This document shows, in pieces, positions 7,896-12,722 of a stretch of 23,884 nt of DNA (the stretch's first letter is position 1; each line of letters begins with the position of its first letter). Where the stretch lies: positions 1 to 23,884 of IMG/VR virus record IMGVR_UViG_3300020215_000137; one strand, 5' to 3'. The notes under the pieces are model-generated. The model searched no databases. It worked only from the letters and a program-made list of their open reading frames with translations, and was not told the origin of the DNA. Position numbers and translations under genes: made by a program. This DNA is from a virus.

Positions 7896-8206
7896 AGAAA
7901 CCAACCAAGGAGACCACCTACGTCAAGACCACCATGCTCCCGGTGGACTTTCATGGGCTAACGCCCACCGATGTGGCTGCCATTAAGGCAGTCATGCAGG
8001 GCGGCGCTGACTCTGTGCAGCAGGTCGCAGCGATCAAAGCGATCGTCGATAAAATTTCCGGCTACTACCACTTGAGCTACCGCCCCGACGAACTCGGTGG
8101 CAGCAGAGCATCCGATTTCCTGGAGGGTCGGCGCTTCGTGGGTAAGTGGATACTGAACCTCCAGACCATGCCAACCAAACTCTTCGAGAAGGATTCAGCA
8201 CAGTGA
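7892..8206 (+). CDS. Bbp19-like small phage protein
   Basis: The protein has 104 residues, with a GTG start overlapping the preceding stop (GTGA). The stretch VAAIKAIVDKISGYYHLSY (45-63) followed, after a Gly/Ser loop, by FLEGRRFVGKWILNL (76-90) resembles the Bbp19-like family of short helical phage proteins. In those, an N-terminal 'vfnTpaG..vL' helix is followed by an 'eGrR..v..i' helix. In Bordetella phage BPP-1, Bbp19 lies between portal and capsid genes, and the same position is found here. The role is unknown; procapsid assembly is likely from location. The family call is by eye and moderate. Confidence 0.6.
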   Translation: MKKPTKETTYVKTTMLPVDFHGLTPTDVAAIKAVMQGGADSVQQVAAIKAIVDKISGYYHLSYRPDELGGSRASDFLEGRRFVGKWILNLQTMPTKLFEKDSAQ

Positions 8207-9153
8207 CCGAGCAAGCGGCCGGCTCGCAGGCGACTGCGACAACCCAGGCCACCACGACGGAAACGACTGCGACCCAAACGCAGGCTTCCACCACGCAACA
8301 GACTGGTACGCAGCAGGCCGGTCAGACCCAACAGACTCAGCAGCGCGGCACCACTGTCGAGACACAGCAGTTCCCCGCGAACTGGCGTGAGGTATGGGCC
8401 GGCGGCGATGAGAAGGCCCTGAGCCGACTGCAGCGCTTCACCTCTCCGGATGCGGTGTTCAAATCATACCGCGAGATGGAAGCGCGGTTCTCGAATGCTA
8501 AGTTCAAGACCGAACTTCCAGCTAATGCCACTCCCGAACAGATTGCGGAATACCGCCGCGAGAACGGCATTCCCGAAGAGCCAACCAAGTATTACGACGG
8601 CATCAAGAAGGTGACGATTGGCGAGGAAGACCGCCCCATCGTCAACAAGTTCCTTGAGCGCATGCACGCCGCCAATGCTACGACTCCGGTCGTGGAAGCT
8701 GCCCTGGATGCCTACTACGCCATCCAGGAAGAACAGCAGGCCGCGGATATCGACGCTCAGAAGCTCTACAAGACCGAACAGGAAGATGTCCTGCGGCAGA
8801 AGTGGGGGCCGGACTTCCGGTCCAACATCAACGCCATCCGCAACACGTTCGCCTCAATGCCAGAGGAGCTGAGAGAGGGCATCGAGAGCTGGACGGATCA
8901 CCAAGGGAACCTGCTGCTGAACAACGCGGCGTTCCTGGAGTGGGCCGGGGGGCTATCCCTTCAGCTCAACCCGATGTCCACCACTGTGCCCGCTGGCAAT
9001 GGTGATGCGATCAAGAACGTCGAAGCCCGGTTGGCCGAGTTCAAGGCCATGCGCCAGAAGAACATCGACGCTTGGTCGAAGAACGAAGCCGCCCAAGCCG
9101 AGGAACGGAAGCTGCTTGAGTGGCAGGCCCAGCAGCAGAGGCGGGCGGGTTAG
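8203..9153 (+). CDS. Capsid assembly scaffolding protein
   Basis: The frame is open upstream, but the GTG at 8203 overlaps the previous stop (GTGA) and has AAGGA 8 bases ahead, giving 316 residues, very near T7 gp9 (307). Residues 1-50 are extremely Thr/Gln/Ala rich and probably disordered (TTETTATQTQASTTQQTGTQ). From about 60 on the protein is helical and charged: NWREVWAGGDEKALSRLQRF, AVFKSYREMEARFSN, then YRRENGIPEEPTKYYDG, a pattern common to podovirus scaffolds. The C-terminus is a Lys/Gln-rich helix (ERKLLEWQAQQQRRAG), the usual capsid-contact end. It sits upstream of the major capsid protein as expected. It would assemble inside the procapsid and leave on DNA entry. Its stop overlaps the convergent membrane-protein gene by 4 bases. 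Confidence 0.85.
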   Translation: MTEQAAGSQATATTQATTTETTATQTQASTTQQTGTQQAGQTQQTQQRGTTVETQQFPANWREVWAGGDEKALSRLQRFTSPDAVFKSYREMEARFSNAKFKTELPANATPEQIAEYRRENGIPEEPTKYYDGIKKVTIGEEDRPIVNKFLERMHAANATTPVVEAALDAYYAIQEEQQAADIDAQKLYKTEQEDVLRQKWGPDFRSNINAIRNTFASMPEELREGIESWTDHQGNLLLNNAAFLEWAGGLSLQLNPMSTTVPAGNGDAIKNVEARLAEFKAMRQKNIDAWSKNEAAQAEERKLLEWQAQQQRRAG

Positions 9154-9452
9154 GACAGCAACCAGTACAAGCACACCAGCAGGGCGGCTGCGGCTATGAA
9201 TACCGCCCACATGGCGGCCCATTGACCGCCGAATAGCAGACCTCGTTTAACGCTCTCTTTTGCGGTCTCGCCCTTGCTGCGGGTTCCAAGCCCGATGCCG
9301 ATGAAGTTGGCAAGAAGGAATCCGACGAAAGCGAAGTAGGGGAAAGCCTCGCTCCGCTTGAAGTGAGGCCCGATCAGGAACATGAGGGCGATGAACGCTC
9401 CGAGCGTTCCGAACCACCAGATCACTATGGCTGGGTAATCGTGCTGCCCCAA
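9150..9452 (-). CDS. Three-TM small membrane protein on the minus strand
   Basis: The frame gives up to 100 residues from a TTG at 9452; a GTG nine codons in is an alternative, and neither has a strong ribosome site. It would be reached by translational coupling from the lipoprotein, whose end it overlaps by 28 bases. Three hydrophobic spans are clear: about 8-28 (IVIWWFGTLGAFIALMFLIG), 37-56 (FPYFAFVGFLLANFIGIGLG) and 72-98 (ending AAAALLVCLYWLLS). A charged loop KGETAKESVKR separates the second and third. Plus-strand frames across this stretch are poor. Function is not recognised. A holin or a superinfection-exclusion protein are possibilities; no motif decides. Confidence 0.7.
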   Translation of the reverse strand: MGQHDYPAIVIWWFGTLGAFIALMFLIGPHFKRSEAFPYFAFVGFLLANFIGIGLGTRSKGETAKESVKRGLLFGGQWAAMWAVFIAAAALLVCLYWLLS

Positions 9453-9574
9453 GCAGGGCGGCCAGTGCTCGCCATACCACCGCCCTTGCCGTGGTTCTGG
9501 TGCTTGCTAGCGGCTTCTGCAGCACAGCCCGCCAGCAAGGCGGCGATGGCTGCGATGATCAGTGACCTGCGCAT
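9425..9574 (-). CDS. Small lipoprotein (49 residues) on the minus strand
   Basis: The frame can be extended to 9649, but the ATG at 9574 has a strong GGAGG site 5 bases upstream and gives a textbook lipoprotein signal: MRRSLIIAAIAALLAGC, with lipobox L14-A15-G16-C17. After cleavage and lipidation at Cys17 the mature peptide is about 33 residues, starting CAAEAASKHQNHGKGGG and ending STGRPAWGSTITQP. It would be anchored in the inner or outer membrane (Ala18 at +2, no Asp). It overlaps the start of the three-TM gene. An Rz1 role is possible but unlikely: there is no proline-rich body and no overlapping Rz-type coiled coil. The motif ASTGRP near its end also occurs near the start of the plus-strand gene at 9667. 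Confidence 0.7.
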   Translation of the reverse strand: MRRSLIIAAIAALLAGCAAEAASKHQNHGKGGGMASTGRPAWGSTITQP

Positions 9575-9639
9575 TTGACCCTCCATGACCTTGGACGTGG
9601 CCCCGTTAACGTCTGTGGTCAAGCTGGACTCAATCACGA

Positions 9640-9648
9640 ATTGTAACA
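9640..9648 (-). promoter_or_regulatory. Candidate extended -10 promoter for the minus-strand pair
   Basis: On the minus strand these bases read TGTTACAAT, which is a TGn plus TACAAT extended -10 element, one base from the sigma-70 consensus. No good -35 hexamer lies 16-18 bases upstream, as is usual for extended -10 promoters. Transcription would begin near 9633 and leave a leader of about 60 bases before the lipoprotein ATG. This supports independent host-driven expression of the insert. A single short match by eye, so only suggestive. Confidence 0.35.
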
Positions 9649-9666
9649 TTCTTCAAGGAGATCGAC

Positions 9667-10161
9667 ATGGCCTCAGTTAGGGGTGGTGGCGGCGCTAGCA
9701 CGGGCAGGCCCGACTATGGCCGTGAACGCCCAATGGATAGGGTTGACCGGGAGCGCCGCTCTGGCGGCATGTCCCCATCCCTCCTGGACAGCAAGTATCC
9801 CGGCGCGAAGAAGAAAAAGGACCGCCAGTATGAGCTGAACGCCAGCAATCTGGCGAAGGTGGGCACCATTCTGGGCGGCCTCGTTGGCGGTCCTGGCGTG
9901 ACTGCGGCCAAACTCGGCCTGGATGCGCTGACCGGCGATCTCAGCATGGAGAGCGCGCTAGATCCGTTCTCCGGTCGTATGGCCGATGTTCCAAGCGTCG
10001 GCGCTGGCTACGCGGACAGCCGCGAGAACGACCAGGCCGCCACTGTCACCGGGCTCACGGCCGCGAAAAAGAAGAAGACCACGAAGCCGAGCAACCCGCT
10101 TGGCTCGGTCGGGACCATCCTTTCAGGCGCGGGCGGATCGCTCGTCGCCGGAGGTCTCTAA
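9667..10161 (+). CDS. Gly/Lys-rich hypothetical virion protein before the capsid gene
   Basis: The protein has 164 residues; the ATG has AAGGAG 6 bases upstream (9655-9660). The N-terminus is disordered and Gly/Arg rich (GGGGASTGRPDYGRERPMDR). The body contains a repeated unit: KKKK at 48-51 followed by VGTILGGLVGG at 65-75, then again KKKK at 134-137 followed by VGTILSGAGG at 148-157. Each pairs a basic patch with a Gly-rich hydrophobic segment that could insert into a membrane or pack in the capsid. No family is recognised. It lies after the minus-strand insert and before the capsid leader, so a minor head component is likely by position only. Confidence 0.65.
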   Translation: MASVRGGGGASTGRPDYGRERPMDRVDRERRSGGMSPSLLDSKYPGAKKKKDRQYELNASNLAKVGTILGGLVGGPGVTAAKLGLDALTGDLSMESALDPFSGRMADVPSVGAGYADSRENDQAATVTGLTAAKKKKTTKPSNPLGSVGTILSGAGGSLVAGGL

Positions 10162-10367
10162 CCAATTCACGCGGAATCGTCCGCGCTGATACCGCTGTGA
10201 GTAGCCGTCAACCCGCATAAGCGGCCCGGCGAAGAGCAGCACAAACCCGCCGACACAAAGCTCTGCAAGCAAGCTGAAGGACCGCCAGCAATGGCGGCAA
10301 CCCCGACGCGCGCCTGCGGATAACCGGAGTCGAGGCACCTGAAAACAAGCAAAAGCAGGTGCTAACT
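10162..10367 (+). other. Capsid-gene leader region with several hairpins
   Basis: This 206-base gap is the longest in the plus-strand array. It holds three clean inverted repeats: CGCGGA/TCCGCG (10170-10175 with 10180-10185, loop ATCG), CCGCCA/TGGCGG (10282-10287 with 10292-10297, closing a GCAA GNRA-type tetraloop), and the hairpin over the capsid ribosome site described separately. None is followed by a T tract. A minus-strand frame at 10123-10338 has one hydrophobic stretch but a poor start and was not accepted. No phage or sigma-70 promoter was recognised, though one is likely here. Confidence 0.5.
10335..10362 (+). promoter_or_regulatory. Hairpin sequestering the capsid-gene ribosome binding site
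   Basis: GCACCTG (10335-10341) is an exact reverse complement of CAGGTGC (10356-10362), giving a 7-bp stem, extendable by a G-T pair, with a 14-base A-rich loop (AAAACAAGCAAAAG). The 3' arm contains AGGTG, the only Shine-Dalgarno-like sequence before the capsid ATG at 10368, at 6 bases spacing. The 5' arm therefore mimics the 16S anti-SD. Folding would hide the ribosome site. Regulation of capsid synthesis is inferred. Confidence 0.55.
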
Positions 10368-11216
10368 ATGGCTGAATCAGCCGCAATTACCCAATACCGC
10401 GAAGAGGTCGTGGATGGGTTCGAACAGCGCCAGTCGTTGCTCCGCGATGCGGTGACGACTGAAGCGGTCATCAAGGGCAATACCGCCACTTTCCTGATCG
10501 CTGACAGCGGTAGTGCGACCGCGACCACCCGAGGCTTGAACGGCCTCATCCCGGCGCGAGCCGACTCTCTGACCCAGACCAGCGCGACTCTCGAAGAGTG
10601 GCATGACCTGGTGAAGAAGACCAACTTCAACATTTTCATCTCGCAGGGCAACCAGCGAGCGATCATGCAGAAGTCCACGATGGGCACGATCAATCGCAAG
10701 ATCGATCAGCTCATCATCACCCAGCTCGACACCGCCACCACCACGACTGGCGGCGCGGTTACGGCCTCTCTCAGCCTCGTGCTGAAGGCCAAGACCATCC
10801 TGGGCGTCAACGAAGTTCCGTTCGACGGAAACATCTGGGGTCTGATCAGCCCGGCTTTCGAAGCCTATCTGTTGCAGACTTCGGAGTTCTCCTCGGCGGA
10901 CTACGTTACGCGCAAGCCGATGGAAGGTGGCACTGCCTGGAGCGACCAGCCAGGCTTCTACCGCTGGCTCGGCGTCAACTTCATCGTTCATCCGAACGTG
11001 ACCGGCGTCGGCACTTCTTCCGAGAAGTGCTACCTGTTCCACAAGTCGGCGATCGGCCACGCGGCTGATATCGCCGGCATGGACGTGAACCTCGGTTACG
11101 ACGGTGAGCAGGCATACTCCTGGTGCCGTGTTTCCATGCACATGGGCTCCAAGCTGCTGCAGAACAGCGGCGTGGTGCAGATGCTGCATGACGGCAGCGG
11201 CTTCGCGGCTTCGTAA
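10368..11216 (+). CDS. Major capsid protein
   Basis: The ATG at 10368 gives 282 residues; an in-frame GTG at 10359 lies inside the ribosome-site hairpin and is less likely. The sequence begins MAESAAITQYREEVVDGFEQ. A helix, a long glycine-poor strand region (SATLEEWHDLVKKTNFNIFI) and a spine-helix-like segment (STMGTINRKIDQLIITQLDT) follow. Then come conserved-looking IWGLISPAFEAYLLQTSEF and FYRWLGVNFIVHPNVTG, and a Gly-rich end (HMGSKLLQNSGVVQMLHDGS). Size, position after the scaffold and this pattern match the HK97-fold capsid proteins of podoviruses. The HK97 fold is from family knowledge, not visible directly. A small capsid-associated gene follows 21 bases later with a strong GGAGG site. 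Confidence 0.85.
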   Translation: MAESAAITQYREEVVDGFEQRQSLLRDAVTTEAVIKGNTATFLIADSGSATATTRGLNGLIPARADSLTQTSATLEEWHDLVKKTNFNIFISQGNQRAIMQKSTMGTINRKIDQLIITQLDTATTTTGGAVTASLSLVLKAKTILGVNEVPFDGNIWGLISPAFEAYLLQTSEFSSADYVTRKPMEGGTAWSDQPGFYRWLGVNFIVHPNVTGVGTSSEKCYLFHKSAIGHAADIAGMDVNLGYDGEQAYSWCRVSMHMGSKLLQNSGVVQMLHDGSGFAAS

Positions 11217-11237
11217 CAACTGAAGGAGGGCTAGAAA

Positions 11238-11522
11238 ATGGCCTATTCGACTTCCAACCCCCCGACCCTGGTGTTCCAGGCGATCGCTGGCAAGCGGTAC
11301 TGGGCATACAACGGGTCGGACGACAACGCGGCTACCCGTGATGCGGCCAACTACATCACGAACGCTGCGGCTCTTGGCATGAAGGCCGGTGACGTGGTCT
11401 TCGGCCAGGACAACAATGATGCGGCGTTCCTGACTGCGGGTCACACCGTGGTTACGGTCGGCTCCTCGGGCGCTGACCTGTCGGACGGCACGACCATCGC
11501 CGGCTCGGCCAACGCCGACTAA
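11238..11522 (+). CDS. Small conserved capsid-associated protein
   Basis: The protein has 94 residues with a good AAGGAGG site just upstream. It opens MAYSTSNPPTLVFQAIAGKR, continues with WAYNGSDDNAATRDAANYI, then GMKAGDVVFGQDNN and ends VTVGSSGADLSDGT. I recognise this arrangement (SNPP start, 'G.kvGD.v' in the middle, VTVG end) as a short protein often found directly after phage capsid genes. Its function is not established to my knowledge; a decoration or head-stabilising role is inferred from position. It is the last gene before the hairpin and terminator array, so it should be made at levels similar to capsid protein. Confidence 0.7.
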   Translation: MAYSTSNPPTLVFQAIAGKRYWAYNGSDDNAATRDAANYITNAAALGMKAGDVVFGQDNNDAAFLTAGHTVVTVGSSGADLSDGTTIAGSANAD

Positions 11523-11526
11523 CAAC

Positions 11527-11548
11527 CCCGCATAAACGCGGGCTTTAT
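11527..11548 (+). terminator. Weak terminator-like hairpin after the capsid operon
   Basis: CCCGC (11527-11531) pairs with GCGGG (11538-11542) across ATAAAC, followed directly by CTTTAT. The layout is that of an intrinsic terminator with a short stem and an interrupted U tract. It begins only five bases after the stop of the capsid-associated gene. Confidence 0.45.
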
Positions 11549-11551
11549 CGT

Positions 11552-11565
11552 CCGTATTGATACGG
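11552..11565 (+). repeat. Near-perfect palindrome between two terminator hairpins
   Basis: CCGTAT (11552-11557) and ATACGG (11560-11565) flank the two bases TG. The centre is too tight for a stable RNA loop unless the innermost pair opens, so it could be a protein-binding operator-like site as well as part of the RNA structure around it. Confidence 0.4.
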
Positions 11566-11571
11566 GCGACC

Positions 11572-11607
11572 GGGGAGGGGCTTCGTGCTCCTCCCCATCC
11601 TTTTCTC
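11572..11607 (+). terminator. Strong intrinsic terminator downstream of the capsid genes
   Basis: GGGGAGGGGC (11572-11581) pairs with GCTCCTCCCC (11587-11596) through 10 base pairs, one a G-U, around the loop TTCGT. ATCCTTTTCTC follows as the pyrimidine/U tract (TTTT at 11601-11604). This is the most stable hairpin I found in the window. Only 24 bases separate its end from the next start codon, leaving little room for a new promoter, so it is likely to act as a partial terminator. Confidence 0.75.
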
Positions 11608-11631
11608 ACGCCAACCCTCAGGAGAGACAAC

Positions 11632-12084
11632 TTGGCATCCTTGCGCGCCGGCCGCTTCCAGCAGGCCGATTACTTCTTCACGACCTTTGCGGTGAACGCC
11701 GAGGCCAACACACCCATCGAGGAAATCCTCAAGCCGGAGTGGTGGGCCAACGTCGCCATGAACCTCAAGCCCATGGATGAAATCATTGTCCGGGCTGAGG
11801 ACGGGGCATACCGCCTTCACTTGTTCGTGGAGAACTGCGGTCGCACCTGGGCGAAGGTTCGTTTCGTCAGTGAGCCTCTGATCATGCAGACCCTCGACAC
11901 GCCGGAGGTTTCCGTTGGCGATGGCGAGTTCCTGGTCAAGTGGTTCGGTCCACATGACCGTTATTGCGTGCTTCGGGCCTCTGACAAGGAGAAGATTTCG
12001 AAGGGCCATCAGACGCGCGATGCCGCCGAGTTGTGGGCGAAAGAGCACGTCAAGACGATCGCCCCGCGTCCTAAGGCCGCCTGA
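11632..12084 (+). CDS. Conserved hypothetical protein between capsid and tail genes
   Basis: The frame is open from 11557, through the terminator, but the TTG at 11632 has AGGAG 7 bases upstream and gives 150 residues starting MASLRAGRFQQADYFFTTF. Next come TPIEEILKPEWWANVAMNL, IIVRAEDGAYRLHLFVENC and GRTWAKVRF, then an acidic turn and a Lys-rich helical end (RDAAELWAKEHVKTIAPR). I associate this arrangement with a phage protein of unknown function located before tail tubular protein A. It overlaps that gene by one base (TGATG). A role in head completion or connector binding is inferred from place only. Confidence 0.7.
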   Translation: MASLRAGRFQQADYFFTTFAVNAEANTPIEEILKPEWWANVAMNLKPMDEIIVRAEDGAYRLHLFVENCGRTWAKVRFVSEPLIMQTLDTPEVSVGDGEFLVKWFGPHDRYCVLRASDKEKISKGHQTRDAAELWAKEHVKTIAPRPKAA

Positions 12085-12722
12085 TGGCGACTCCCACACA
12101 GCTCACGATCTACAAAGGCGCTTGTCTAGCCCTGGGGGAGAGGCGCATTGCGTCTCTCTCCGCCACCGACGCCATCCGGTACGAACTGGATGCTGTGTGG
12201 GATACCGGGTTCGTGAAGGGCTGTCTTGAGGATGGGCTGTGGAACTTCGCCCTTAGAACCTCACAGTGGGACTACGACACGTCCTACACCGCGCAGTTCG
12301 GGTATGCGTATCGCTTCGACAAGCAGTCCGATCATGTTCGACTTGCGGAAATAGCGGAGGATGAGTTCTTCCGCTGCCCCCTCACACGATACCAGGACGA
12401 AGGCAATTACATCTTTGCCGATCTGCAGACGATCTACGTTCGGTACGTTTCTGATGGGGCTTCCTACGGGACTGACTATTCGAAGTGGCCGGAGAGCTTC
12501 ACGCGCTATGTGGAGCACAAACTGGCCTCTCGGGTGGTCCAGATCCTGACCGATGCAAAGGTCGATGCCGATGCCCTGATGAGGGAAACGGCGAGACTGC
12601 TCACTGTCGCGAAATCCCGTGATGCCATGAAAGACCCGACGAAGTTTCCGCCCGAGTCCTCTTGGAACTCGGCCCGACGCGGAAGTCGTTCGGGCCGCTG
12701 GAATCAGCATCCGTATCGGTAA
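12084..12722 (+). CDS. Tail tubular protein A-like adaptor (T7 gp11-like)
   Basis: The protein has 212 residues, near T7 gp11 (196). The N-terminal helix pair (LTIYKGACLALGERRIASLS), the motif YELDAVWDTGFVKGCLEDGL followed by WNFALR, and later DLQTIYVRYVSDG with WPESFTRYVEHKLASRVV (135-152) are characteristic of this adaptor family. The protein forms a 12-subunit ring below the portal and links it to the nozzle. A basic tail (RRGSRSGRWNQHPYR) ends the protein. The ATG overlaps the preceding stop and the stop overlaps the next ATG (TAATG), matching the head-to-tail assembly order. Confidence 0.85.
   Translation: MATPTQLTIYKGACLALGERRIASLSATDAIRYELDAVWDTGFVKGCLEDGLWNFALRTSQWDYDTSYTAQFGYAYRFDKQSDHVRLAEIAEDEFFRCPLTRYQDEGNYIFADLQTIYVRYVSDGASYGTDYSKWPESFTRYVEHKLASRVVQILTDAKVDADALMRETARLLTVAKSRDAMKDPTKFPPESSWNSARRGSRSGRWNQHPYR

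Noticed and set aside
8146-8202. Upstream start of the scaffold gene
   Set aside because: The GTG at 8203 has an AAGGA site and the same stop/start overlap as its neighbours.
8209-8360. Possible tandem repeat DNA in the Thr/Gln-rich start of the scaffold gene
   Set aside because: The codons vary and no unit of fixed length repeats; it is low-complexity protein rather than a DNA repeat.
9425-9574. Rz/Rz1 spanin pair interpretation of the minus-strand genes
   Set aside because: The lipoprotein is not nested in the partner, has no proline-rich body, and the partner has three TM spans rather than one plus a coiled coil.
9363-9578. Plus-strand frame opposite the lipoprotein
   Set aside because: Pro/Ala/Ser-rich shadow of two better minus-strand frames, with no ribosome site.
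10123-10338. Minus-strand frame with one hydrophobic stretch (SLLAELCVGGFVLLFAGPLM) across the capsid leader
   Set aside because: Third-position GC looks acceptable over about 40 codons, but the start is a GTG inside the capsid hairpin with no ribosome site, the N-terminus is Arg/Cys rich, and the end runs into the plus-strand gene. Not enough to call a gene.
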